A stretch of 5,564 nucleotides of DNA from Deltaproteobacteria bacterium CG07_land_8_20_14_0_80_60_11 (GCA_002779455.1 PEWM01000035.1:10074-15637); one strand, 5' to 3'; numbered from the stretch's first letter, positions 1-5,564 are shown. The notes: generated by a model not told the origin, from the sequence alone. Numbers and translations are program-made.

Positions 1-9
1 GGAAGAGAG

Positions 10-1041
10 ATGATTAAAACCGTTAAAGTAGAAGACGCTGTGGGCCTCAGGCTGGCGCACGATATCACCGAAATCCGGCCGGGCGAGTTTAAAGGGCCGG
101 CTTTCCGCCAGGGCCACGCGGTTTGCGAAGACGATCTTTGCCGCCTGCAGCGCTTGGGGAAGAATCACCTCTATGTGATCGACCTGGAGGAGGACGAGAT
201 CCACGAAAACGAGGCCGCGGCCATCCTGGCGCAATCCCTGGCCGGTGACGGGATCGTCTGGGAAAACAATCCCCGGGAAGGCAAGATCGACCTCTACGCC
301 GCCCATAACGGCCTATTAAAGGTGGACGTCCCGGCTCTGGCCGCCTTCAACCTGGTGGATGAGGTCATGTGCGCCACCTTGCACAGCCACCTGCCGGTGA
401 AGCAAGGGGAGAAAGTCGCGGCCACCCGGGCCATTCCCCTCATCATGAAGCGGGCCGCCATTGAACGGGCGGCGGGCATCGCCCGCCAAAACGGGGCGGT
501 GCTGTCCGTGGCTCCTTTGCGACAGGCCCGGGCCGGCCTGATTATTACTGGGAACGAAGTGTATCACGGCCTGATCCAGGACCGCTTCGCCCCGATTCTT
601 AGCCGGAAAGTGGAAGCCCTGGGCTCGGAAGTGGCGGCGGTGGACTTTCTCCCGGACGACGCCGAGGCCATCGCCCGGACAATCCGTAGCCATCTTTCCG
701 AGGGTTGCGATCTGCTGCTCCTTTCCGGCGGCATGAGTGTGGACCCGGATGATGTCACCCGCCACGGGATTCGTCTGGCCGGGGCCACCGAAATTCATTA
801 TGGCGCCGCGGTACTCCCCGGCGCCATGTTCCTGGTGGCGTATCTGGGCGAGGTGCCCCTGCTGGGCGTGCCGGCCTGCGCCCTCCACCACCCGGCAACG
901 GTGCTGGACCTAGTGCTGCCCCGGATTTTGGCAGGTGAACACATCGGCAAAAAGGAACTGGCCTTCCTGGGGCATGGCGGCCTCTGTCGAGATTGCCCAG
1001 AATGCAGCTACCCTCATTGTCCCTTTGGGAAAGGCATGTAG
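10..1041 (+). CDS. MoeA-like molybdopterin-binding protein with C-terminal cysteine cluster
   Basis: This 343-residue cytoplasmic protein carries a MoCF/MoeA-type molybdopterin-binding fold. Residues 1-50 resemble the MoeA N-terminus (an AHDIT element followed by GEFKGPAF). The MoCF domain spans about 174-315 and shows TGNEV (180-184), SGGMSVDPDDVT (239-250) and GVPA (286-289), the loops that bind molybdopterin or its adenylate in this family. MoeA itself inserts molybdenum into adenylylated molybdopterin. This protein is shorter than the roughly 400 residues of classical MoeA, so its exact reaction is uncertain and a role in cofactor binding or delivery is equally possible. The tail has four cysteines (C326, C329, C332, C337; CxxCxxCx4C) that could bind zinc or an iron-sulphur cluster. 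The ATG at 10 follows a GGAAGAG purine tract, so the start is plausible although the window begins only nine bases upstream. No terminator follows it, and the next gene appears to have its own promoter. Confidence 0.88.
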   Translation: MIKTVKVEDAVGLRLAHDITEIRPGEFKGPAFRQGHAVCEDDLCRLQRLGKNHLYVIDLEEDEIHENEAAAILAQSLAGDGIVWENNPREGKIDLYAAHNGLLKVDVPALAAFNLVDEVMCATLHSHLPVKQGEKVAATRAIPLIMKRAAIERAAGIARQNGAVLSVAPLRQARAGLIITGNEVYHGLIQDRFAPILSRKVEALGSEVAAVDFLPDDAEAIARTIRSHLSEGCDLLLLSGGMSVDPDDVTRHGIRLAGATEIHYGAAVLPGAMFLVAYLGEVPLLGVPACALHHPATVLDLVLPRILAGEHIGKKELAFLGHGGLCRDCPECSYPHCPFGKGM

Positions 1042-1061
1042 TGTTATGGAGGCAGAAGCTG

Positions 1062-1105
1062 TTTAACCAAAAATTAACGAAATCCTAATTTTTCTCAAAC
1101 TTTTC
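1062..1105 (+). promoter_or_regulatory. Four tandem 11-bp repeats, putative PhoB-box array upstream of the porin
   Basis: Four consecutive 11-bp units start at 1062, 1073, 1084 and 1095. Each has a seven-base core followed by four A/T-rich bases: TTTAACC+AAAA, ATTAACG+AAAT, CCTAATT+TTTC and TCAAACT+TTTC. The five-base cores TTAAC, TTAAC, CTAAT and CAAAC sit at 1063, 1074, 1085 and 1096 in exact 11-bp phase. Seven plus four is the known geometry of PhoB half-sites. The TTAAC-type core resembles Gram-positive PhoP and cyanobacterial sites more than the E. coli CTGTCAT core. The array lies just before a -10-like hexamer, where PhoB normally replaces -35 recognition, and a phoBR pair is encoded about 2.4 kb downstream. 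The periodicity is visible in the sequence; binding by this PhoB is inferred. Confidence 0.7.
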
Positions 1106-1110
1106 CCAGG

Positions 1111-1116
1111 TATTCT
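1111..1116 (+). promoter_or_regulatory. Probable -10 element of the porin promoter
   Basis: TATTCT matches four of six bases of the sigma-70 -10 consensus. It starts nine bases after the last seven-base core of the repeat array (1095-1101), close to the spacing between Pho boxes and -10 elements in known PhoB-activated promoters. No good separate -35 hexamer is present, as expected for an activator-dependent promoter. Transcription would begin near 1122-1125 and leave a leader of about 65 bases. The same hexamer occurs before phoB at 3524-3529. Confidence 0.5.
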
Positions 1117-1178
1117 CACTACTGAACCTCACCGGAGGGGACAGCAGACCGTGGGGTCGGGATTTCAATCTTGGAGAC

Positions 1179-1184
1179 AAGGAG
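1179..1184 (+). promoter_or_regulatory. Ribosome binding site of the porin gene
   Basis: AAGGAG lies six bases before the ATG at 1191. This strong Shine-Dalgarno match fixes the start, even though the encoded signal peptide then has an unusually long N-terminal region of about 24 residues. Confidence 0.8.
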
Positions 1185-1190
1185 AATAAC

Positions 1191-2801
1191 ATGACGACAA
1201 AATTCAGAACTCTTTGGTTTTGGCGGCGGTATCACCGGGGCGGATTCCGGCAGAGCTCCCCGTGGCTGCCGGTTCTCCTATTGCTGGGAGTCTTTGCCTG
1301 GAGCCTGACCTCCGGGGTAGAAGGCGTGCGGGCGGCTGGGGACCCACTGCTCGAAGTACTCATTCGCAAAGGAGTTCTCACTCCGGAGGAGGCCTCCCAG
1401 ATTAGAAAAGAGGCCAACGAGTTGGAAAAAGAACGGGATAAGAGGGTGGATAAAAAGGTTACCGAGGTTGAACAGAAGGTCAATTCTCAAGTGGACCAGA
1501 AGGTCGCGACCGTGGAAAAGCAGGTAGAGAAAAAAGCTGCCGATTGGAAGCTGCCCGAGGCCCTGAAAGGCCTGAAAGTCGGCGTCCTGGCCTATGTCGA
1601 TTATTCGGCGGGGGCCAGGCCCATCTTCATGGGACCGCCCCTTTATACCTCAGCAGGCAAGGTGGGCCGTAATGTTAGTGGCCATACCGGTTACAACCAG
1701 TGGACGCTCCAGCGCGGCTATCTGAACATTGAAAAGGAAATCACTCCCTGGTTACACGCCCGTTATACCCCGGACCTCACCCAGGATAGCACAGGAGACT
1801 GGAAATTCCGGCAAAAATACCTCTACGCCGAACTCCGGCCACCCAATGCGGGCAAGGTCCTGACCCAAATGAAAGGCGAAATCGGTCTGGGCCATATCCC
1901 CTGGCTGGATTTTGAAGAACACATCAACCCTTACCGGGCTCAGGGCACCATGCCCATCGAACGGGCCGGGGTCTTTAACTCCGCGGATTTAGGGGTGAAT
2001 ATCCGGGGGAATTTCGGCGGCCGTCTGGCCGATGCCAAACAAATCGTGGGCAATGATCATTATGACGGCCGCTACGGCAGCTGGCATATCGGGGTCTATA
2101 ACGGCGCCGGTTACCATGCCACGGAGGTCAATGAAAACAAGCCGGTGGAATACCGCTTCACGGTGCGGCCCCTGCCTGACTATTTGCCCGGGTTCCAGGC
2201 CACCTACTTCGGCCTCTACGGGAAAGGCAATAACACCAGTGCCAGTAGTTTCACGACCACAGCCAATCCTTCGGGGACGCCCTTCTATAACTACTCCCCA
2301 GATTGGATAATCCATGAAGGATTTCTGAGCTACCAGCATCCCTGGTTTACTCTCATCGCCCAGATGTTCGCCTCCAAAGGCAACCAGGGCGGCAACTGGA
2401 CCACCACCCCCGGTATTCCGGGCCTGCCCATCGGCCGCCGGGCCAACTCCTTATGGACCCAAGGTTATTCCGTGTTCGCCGATGTCAAGATTCCCATCAA
2501 GATCCTCAACGAAAACCGCTTGCACGCTTTCTACCGTACGGATTGGTTCAACGCCGATCAAGACCACGTCATCGCCAGGTCTGCCAAGTATACCAAGTTG
2601 ATCACCGGCACGGCCTTTCAGGTTTACAAGAACAATTTGATTTTATTGGCCTTTGAGAAAACCTGGTATGGCCAGGATTATGCTATCCAGGGTGGTACCG
2701 GTTATAACGGCACCGGTTCCCGGGTAGTCGCCCCTGGGACCAATGGGTCAAATTTGGGGACGGATCAGCGGATTCAGACGGTCTATCAGATCAGTTATTA
2801 G
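1191..2801 (+). CDS. Outer-membrane porin, probably phosphate-regulated (OprO/OprP-like)
   Basis: This 536-residue precursor is an outer-membrane beta-barrel channel. Residues 1-24 are basic and aromatic, 25-40 form the hydrophobic core of a signal peptide, and cleavage is likely after V-R-A (46-48). The mature N-terminus (about 51-80) carries a short helical segment with GVLTPEEASQI. A coiled coil built on valines every 11 residues follows (86-118). From about residue 128 alternating polar/hydrophobic strands with many Tyr, Trp and Gly form the barrel, including FRQKYLYAEL, GEIGLGHIPW and YGSWHIGVYNGAG. The chain ends in Tyr (QTVYQISY), matching the aromatic C-terminal signal read by the BAM assembly machine. 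I see no cysteine. The architecture fits the phosphate-selective porin O/P group or a related deltaproteobacterial porin. The upstream PhoB-type repeats favour uptake of phosphate or phosphorylated solutes, but substrate choice cannot be read from the sequence. It is monocistronic as far as visible. Confidence 0.83.
   Translation: MTTKFRTLWFWRRYHRGGFRQSSPWLPVLLLLGVFAWSLTSGVEGVRAAGDPLLEVLIRKGVLTPEEASQIRKEANELEKERDKRVDKKVTEVEQKVNSQVDQKVATVEKQVEKKAADWKLPEALKGLKVGVLAYVDYSAGARPIFMGPPLYTSAGKVGRNVSGHTGYNQWTLQRGYLNIEKEITPWLHARYTPDLTQDSTGDWKFRQKYLYAELRPPNAGKVLTQMKGEIGLGHIPWLDFEEHINPYRAQGTMPIERAGVFNSADLGVNIRGNFGGRLADAKQIVGNDHYDGRYGSWHIGVYNGAGYHATEVNENKPVEYRFTVRPLPDYLPGFQATYFGLYGKGNNTSASSFTTTANPSGTPFYNYSPDWIIHEGFLSYQHPWFTLIAQMFASKGNQGGNWTTTPGIPGLPIGRRANSLWTQGYSVFADVKIPIKILNENRLHAFYRTDWFNADQDHVIARSAKYTKLITGTAFQVYKNNLILLAFEKTWYGQDYAIQGGTGYNGTGSRVVAPGTNGSNLGTDQRIQTVYQISY
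1446..1544 (+). repeat. Three 11-residue (33-bp) hendecad repeats encoding the porin coiled coil
   Basis: Residues 86-118 divide into three units of 11: VDKKVTEVEQK, VNSQVDQKVAT and VEKQVEKKAAD. Valine is kept at unit positions 1 and 5 (86/90, 97/101, 108/112). An 11-residue period is typical of hendecad coiled coils, which have little supercoil twist. The segment lies between the signal peptide and the barrel, so it would form a periplasmic stalk, possibly trimerising the porin or touching peptidoglycan. The DNA units have diverged, so this is a protein-level repeat and not a recent duplication. Confidence 0.65.
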
Positions 2802-2825
2802 CCTGCCGCCGGATAGGAGGCAGGC
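2801..2825 (+). terminator. Hairpin at the end of the porin gene, weak terminator candidate
   Basis: GCCTGCC (2801-2807) pairs perfectly with GGCAGGC (2819-2825). The stem can be extended inward by CC/GG after one mismatch, leaving a five-base loop. It starts on the last base of the porin stop codon. No T-tract follows (the next bases are CTGAAAAATCC), so it is not a canonical intrinsic terminator. It may act with Rho or protect the 3' end of the mRNA. Confidence 0.4.
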
Positions 2826-2851
2826 CTGAAAAATCCTCTGGGATGGCAGAA

Positions 2852-2873
2852 TCTAACCTTTTGCTAACCTAAC
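2852..2873 (+). promoter_or_regulatory. Second PhoB-box-like repeat pair, separated from any intact gene
   Basis: Two units in 11-bp phase, TCTAACC+TTTT at 2852 and GCTAACC+TAAC at 2863, repeat the core and A/T-rich spacer pattern seen before the porin. A further TTAAC occurs at 2877 but is 13 bases on, out of phase. AAGAAT at 2885-2890 could serve as a weak -10. No intact gene follows for about 690 bases; the first is phoB at 3578. It could be the old phoBR promoter cut off by an insertion, or a site read toward the debris downstream. Two copies give less certainty than four. Confidence 0.42.
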
Positions 2874-2893
2874 CGGTTAACCTTAAGAATCTC

Positions 2894-3019
2894 TCAGCCC
2901 AGAGGGGATTTCAAGCCCAGGTTTTCCTGCTTTTCCAGGCGCTTGATATACTCTTTGAGCAGTTTCAGTGCTTCGGCGCCCCTCTGCCCCCAAGGCCGGG
3001 AAATATCCTTTGATTCCGG
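2894..3019 (-). pseudogene. Possible C-terminal gene fragment on the minus strand, unidentified
   Basis: Reading the minus strand from 3019 down to a TGA at 2894-2896 gives 41 open codons. The peptide is charged and helical, with RPWGQRGAEALKLLKEYI in the middle and ending KSPLG. Codon choice (GAA, CTG, AAA, AAG) looks like that of a real gene. The frame is closed upstream by a stop at 3020-3022. A different frame further upstream reads VDFREDIRHLAKLTG, so a frameshift near 3018-3022 may have broken a longer gene. I do not recognise the family, and the stretch has no start codon or ribosome site of its own. It could be chance, or the tail of a gene truncated by the neighbouring transposon. 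Confidence 0.28.
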
Positions 3020-3050
3020 TCAGTTTGGCCAGATGCCGGATATCTTCCCG

Positions 3051-3269
3051 GAAGTCGACCAGGCGCGGCTGTTGCGTAAGCATATGGAAAGATCGTACAA
3101 TCTGTTCAAACAGCGCGCCGGTTTAGAGCGCCTGCGCCTCAAATCCCAGCCCGTCGTGCAGGCCGCGGCAACCGTTGCGCATCTGGCCACCGTTCTCGCA
3201 GACATTGCCGCACATCACCACCAGGCCGGCAAGGAGAAGCGTATGAAACAGTTGCCCTTGGCGGCTTGA
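3051..3269 (+). pseudogene. Transposase remnant (C-terminal part only)
   Basis: The + frame ending at the TGA 3267-3269 encodes about 72 residues. They include ERSYNLFKQRAGLERLR followed by LKSQPVVQAAATVAHLATVL and a basic tail. The pattern of an aromatic NLFK-R-GLE-LR-KSQ segment followed by an alanine-rich helix resembles the C-terminal end of DDE-type insertion-sequence transposases, where the segment follows the catalytic Glu. I recognise it from memory and cannot name the IS family. The N-terminal domains and most of the catalytic core are missing: the frame upstream (2943-3050) looks noncoding and overlaps the minus-strand fragment. There is no start codon with a ribosome site. It is therefore a decayed insertion sequence lying between the porin and phoBR. 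Confidence 0.55.
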
Positions 3270-3500
3270 GCAGTCCATGCCATAATCTGTTGGGAGTTTC
3301 CGCCAGGTTGTCGGGACGTTCTCGGGGAGAGCTATCTTCCGAGGTGATATTCAAGAGGGGCTAGCCTGACCAAGAAAGCCATGACACCTCAAAAACCGCA
3401 GCCTCGCAGAGCCAACAGGACCATAACCGCCTGCCGGACACCCAAAACTGCTGCGAAAAACTATAACCCAGAACTTTGAACCTCAGTTCTGAAGGTACTT
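3270..3500. other. Noncoding stretch, probably the right flank of the decayed insertion sequence
   Basis: No convincing gene is seen on either strand. Base use is less GC-biased toward the right. The segment around 3445-3480 could hold the insertion sequence's right terminal repeat, because it lies some 200 bases past the transposase stop. No matching inverted copy was found near 2801-2900, which agrees with the left end having been lost. Confidence 0.35.
3469..3491 (+). terminator. Small hairpin upstream of the phoB promoter, weak terminator candidate
   Basis: CAGAACT (3469-3475) pairs with AGTTCTG (3485-3491) around a nine-base loop. A run of five T residues (3499-3503) follows after a seven-base gap. 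That gap is too long for a strong intrinsic terminator. It might reduce read-through from the left into phoBR, or be part of an insertion-sequence end. Confidence 0.25.
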
Positions 3501-3501
3501 T

Positions 3502-3529
3502 TTAACAGGCTTTAAAAGAACCCTATTCT
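3502..3529 (+). promoter_or_regulatory. Probable promoter of phoBR
   Basis: TTAACA (3502-3507) matches five of six bases of the -35 consensus. TATTCT (3524-3529) matches four of six of the -10, with a 16-base spacer. The -10 is the same hexamer as at the porin promoter. A TTTAACA-like core at 3501 and a TCTAAAG core at 3534 lie three 11-bp turns apart, but the units between them (TTAAAAG, CTATTCT) fit the Pho-box pattern poorly. Autoregulation is therefore possible but not well supported. Transcription would start near 3536, leaving a leader of about 40 bases. Confidence 0.45.
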
Positions 3530-3563
3530 GGTATCTAAAGTAAAGATTAGCCGGGTGATTTGC

Positions 3564-3569
3564 AAAGGA
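3564..3569 (+). promoter_or_regulatory. Ribosome binding site that decides the phoB start
   Basis: AAAGGA lies eight bases before the ATG at 3578. An in-frame TTG at 3560 and ATG at 3569 exist upstream, but both overlap or precede this site and lack one of their own. The protein from 3578 begins directly at the expected first beta strand of the receiver domain. Confidence 0.75.
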
Positions 3570-3577
3570 TGGGGATA

Positions 3578-4264
3578 ATGGCCAAAGAGAGCATCCTGGT
3601 GGTGGAAGATGAGGACGACATCCGGGAGTTGCTGCGGTATAACCTGGCCAAGGAGGGCTATCAGGTTACCGGCTCAGCTTCCGGAGAAGAGGCCTTAAAG
3701 GCCGTTAAAGCCGCCCGGCCCGACCTCTTGGTGCTGGATTTGATGTTGCCGGGGCTGGACGGTCTGGAAGTGTGCCGGTCTCTTAAGCAGGACCCCCACA
3801 CCCGGAACCTTCCCATCGTCATGCTTACGGCCAAAGGGGAGGAGGCTGATATTGTGGCTGGGTTGGAGCTGGGGGCGGATGACTATGTCACCAAGCCTTT
3901 CAGTGTCCGGGTCTTGGTGGCCCGGCTGCGGGCGGTGCTAAGGCGGCGAAGCGCCGCACCGCTTCCGGAAACCGCTCCGATTACCATTCATGAACTGATG
4001 ATCCATCCGGGGCGCCACGAGGTGCTGGTCCAGGGCCAGCCGGTGGACCTGACGGCCACGGAATTTCGCCTCCTGAACCTGCTGGCCCGGCGCCCCGGCT
4101 GGGTCTTCACCCGCAGCCAGATAGTCAATGAGATCCATGGGGATGATTATTCCGTCACTGAACGGGCGGTGGATGTACAGATGGTGAGCCTCAGAAAGAA
4201 ACTCGGTCCCTGCGGCAAGTATCTGGAAACGGTGCGGGGCATCGGCTACCGTTTCAAGGACTAG
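3578..4264 (+). CDS. phoB: PhoB-type phosphate response regulator (OmpR family)
   Basis: This 228-residue DNA-binding regulator is activated by phosphorylation from the kinase encoded next to it. Residues 4-120 are a receiver domain with the acidic pair E10/D11, phospho-acceptor D54 in LVLDLMLPGLDG, switch T84 in IVMLTAKG and K106 in DDYVTKPF, so all catalytic residues are intact. A short linker leads to a winged-helix domain (about 130-228) with LTATEFRLLNLLARRPGWVF and the recognition region RAVDVQMVSLRKKLG, ending in the typical ETVRGIGYRFKD. Length and sequence fit PhoB/PhoP. The phosphate role rests on this resemblance, on the PhoR-like partner and on the Pho-box-like array nearby. Phosphorylated PhoB would dimerise on tandem 11-bp half-sites and activate transcription. 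The stop is three bases before phoR, and a ribosome site for phoR (AAGGA at 4256-4260) lies inside the last phoB codons, so the two are co-transcribed and probably translationally coupled. Confidence 0.93.
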   Translation: MAKESILVVEDEDDIRELLRYNLAKEGYQVTGSASGEEALKAVKAARPDLLVLDLMLPGLDGLEVCRSLKQDPHTRNLPIVMLTAKGEEADIVAGLELGADDYVTKPFSVRVLVARLRAVLRRRSAAPLPETAPITIHELMIHPGRHEVLVQGQPVDLTATEFRLLNLLARRPGWVFTRSQIVNEIHGDDYSVTERAVDVQMVSLRKKLGPCGKYLETVRGIGYRFKD

Positions 4265-4267
4265 GCC

Positions 4268-5564
4268 ATGGCCCGGAAGCGGCTGATCTGGCGCCTTTTC
4301 CCTTCTTATCTGCTGATCACGCTCATTTCTTTGCTGGCGGTGACCTGGTATGCCTCCAGATCCTGGCGACAGTTTTATCTGGCGCAAACTGCCGGGGATT
4401 TGGAGACCAGGGCTCGCCTGGTAGAGACGCACCTCCGGGGCAAACTCGCGGCCGGGGGACCGCCAATAGACATGTTGTGCAAGGAATTGGGCCGGCTCAC
4501 CATTACCCGCCTCACCGTTATTTTGCCTTCCGGGGCAGTGGCGGGCGATACGGACGAGGACCCGGCGCGCATGAATAATCACGGGGACCGCCCGGAGATT
4601 CAGACAGCCATGAAGGGCGGCGTCGGGATTTCCACCCGGTTCAGCTTCACCCTGGGCCACGACATGATGTATGTGGCGGTGCCGGTAAGGGAACAGGACC
4701 GGGTGGTCGGGGTGGTGCGGGCTGCGCTCCCCATGGCCGCCATGGCCCAGGCCCTGAGGGCCCTTTATTTCAGGATTGGCCTGGGCGCGGCGGGCATTGT
4801 CCTGATGATGGCAATTCTGAGCCTCTTTATTTCCCGACGTCTCACCCGTCCCTTAGAGGATTTAAAACGAGGGGCGCGGCGATTTGCCCAGGGGGACCTG
4901 GACCGCAAGCTGCCCGTGCCCGCCTCCGAAGAACTGGGGAGCCTGGCCGAAGCCATGAATAACATGGCGGCGCAACTGGAGGATCGCATCCGCACCCTCA
5001 TTCGGCAAGGCCAGGAGCAAGAGGCCATCCTGGCCAGCATGGTGGAAGGGGTCCTGGCGCTGGATAAGGAGGATCGCCTGATCACCATCAACCGGGCGGG
5101 CGCCAGGATGTTGCGGGTCAATCCGGAGGCGGTTCAGGATCTCACTATACAGGAAGTGGTGACCAACCCGGAGCTGCGGTGGTTTATAAATCGCCTCCTG
5201 TCCGCCCAGGAGTCCATCGAAGGCGAGGTAACCCTGAAAACTGACGGTCAACAAAGGGTTCTCCAGGTTCACGGGACCGCTCTCAGAGACGCCGAAGGTA
5301 TGGTGATCGGCACCCTGGTGGTGTTTCACGACATCACCCACCTGCGGCGGCTGGAAACGGCGCGCCGGGATTTTGTGGCCAATGTGTCCCATGAACTTAA
5401 GACCCCCATTACCTCCATCAAAGGCTTCGTGGAAACCTTGTTGGCCGGGGCGCTGAAGGAGCCGGAAAATGCGGAAAAATTTCTCCGCATCATTGCCCAG
5501 CAAACCGACCGTCTCCATGAGATCATCGACGACCTCCTGAGCCTCTCCCGGATTGAACAGGAGG
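4268..5564 (+). CDS. phoR: PhoR-type sensor histidine kinase, 3' end cut by the window
   Basis: The frame stays open to the window end, giving 432 codons. This is an inner-membrane phosphate-starvation kinase that phosphorylates PhoB. The order is: transmembrane helix 1 (about 7-28); a periplasmic domain (about 30-165) with DTDEDPARMNNHGDRPE (94-110) and a HDMMYVAVPV strand, as in PhoR/PnpS-type kinases; transmembrane helix 2 (about 168-189); HAMP (190-243, P195); PAS (about 252-355, starting ILASMVEGVLALD and ending VVFHDIT); and HisKA from about 364, with H375 in FVANVSHELKTPI as the phosphorylated histidine. E376 and T379 of the H-box, needed for kinase and phosphatase action, are present. 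The ATP-binding domain lies beyond the edge. Unlike E. coli PhoR, which has almost no periplasmic part, this one has a substantial extracytoplasmic sensor, so it may read an external or membrane signal as well as Pst/PhoU status. The ATG at 4268 follows AAGGA by seven bases. Confidence 0.92.
   Translation, partial: MARKRLIWRLFPSYLLITLISLLAVTWYASRSWRQFYLAQTAGDLETRARLVETHLRGKLAAGGPPIDMLCKELGRLTITRLTVILPSGAVAGDTDEDPARMNNHGDRPEIQTAMKGGVGISTRFSFTLGHDMMYVAVPVREQDRVVGVVRAALPMAAMAQALRALYFRIGLGAAGIVLMMAILSLFISRRLTRPLEDLKRGARRFAQGDLDRKLPVPASEELGSLAEAMNNMAAQLEDRIRTLIRQGQEQEAILASMVEGVLALDKEDRLITINRAGARMLRVNPEAVQDLTIQEVVTNPELRWFINRLLSAQESIEGEVTLKTDGQQRVLQVHGTALRDAEGMVIGTLVVFHDITHLRRLETARRDFVANVSHELKTPITSIKGFVETLLAGALKEPENAEKFLRIIAQQTDRLHEIIDDLLSLSRIEQE

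Noticed and set aside
316..891. 191-codon open frame on the minus strand
   Set aside because: It lies wholly inside the molybdopterin-binding gene. Its low-complexity His/Gly/Gln-rich product is typical of the antisense of a GC-rich gene.
2875..2882. Perfect palindrome GGTTAACC as an operator
   Set aside because: An eight-base palindrome is easily met by chance here, and it shares bases with the TAACC-rich repeat region. No second copy was found near another promoter.
3139..3354. 71-codon minus-strand open frame over the transposase remnant
   Set aside because: It is the antisense of the transposase fragment, with an Arg/Pro-rich product, no domain and no supporting ribosome site.
3381..3479. 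32-codon + strand open frame in the gap before phoB
   Set aside because: It lacks a ribosome binding site, has a Pro/Arg/Thr-rich composition without pattern, and lies in probable insertion-sequence flank.
3560..3577. Upstream TTG start for phoB adding six residues
   Set aside because: It has no ribosome site of its own; the good AAAGGA site serves the ATG at 3578, where the receiver domain begins.
3938..4660. 240-codon open frame on the minus strand
   Set aside because: It is antisense to phoB and phoR, both of which have intact motifs. The product has no recognisable domain.
4862..5518. 218-codon open frame on the minus strand
   Set aside because: It is antisense to the HAMP, PAS and HisKA regions of phoR, where the + strand reading is clearly functional.

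Overview
The window carries five protein-coding or formerly coding segments in a moderately GC-rich genome. The most likely source is a Gram-negative anaerobe of the former Deltaproteobacteria (Desulfobacca/Syntrophobacter-like). That is an inference from the style of the proteins: an outer-membrane porin ending in an aromatic residue, a MoeA-like protein with a cysteine tail, and a PhoR-type kinase. No phylogenetic marker is present. All intact genes lie on the + strand.

Layout. Positions 10-1041 hold a molybdopterin-binding (MoeA/MoCF-domain) protein. The gap 1042-1190 holds a clear array of four 11-bp direct repeats (1062-1105) followed by a -10-like hexamer, which I read as a phosphate-responsive (PhoB) promoter. 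Positions 1191-2801 encode an outer-membrane porin with a signal peptide, an 11-residue-repeat coiled coil and a beta-barrel. Positions 2802-3577 contain no intact gene. They hold a possible hairpin, a second two-copy repeat of the same 11-bp type (2852-2873), a short minus-strand gene fragment, the C-terminal remnant of a transposase (about 3051-3269), and a promoter-like segment before the next gene. Positions 3578-4264 encode a PhoB-type response regulator. Positions 4268-5564 encode its PhoR-type sensor kinase, which is cut by the window edge just after the phospho-accepting histidine domain.

How it fits together. The kinase and regulator form a tight two-gene operon for phosphate sensing. 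The porin, with a PhoB-box-like array exactly where an activator site would sit, is a probable target that would let phosphate or phosphorylated compounds through the outer membrane. The second repeat pair stands alone, facing transposon debris. A transposon may have landed between phoBR and an ancestral Pho box, so that the operon now relies on the promoter candidate at 3502-3529. The molybdopterin gene looks functionally unrelated. No wholly new system is evident. The most informative features are the repeat arrays, whose half-site (T/C-T-A-A-C) differs from the enterobacterial Pho box.
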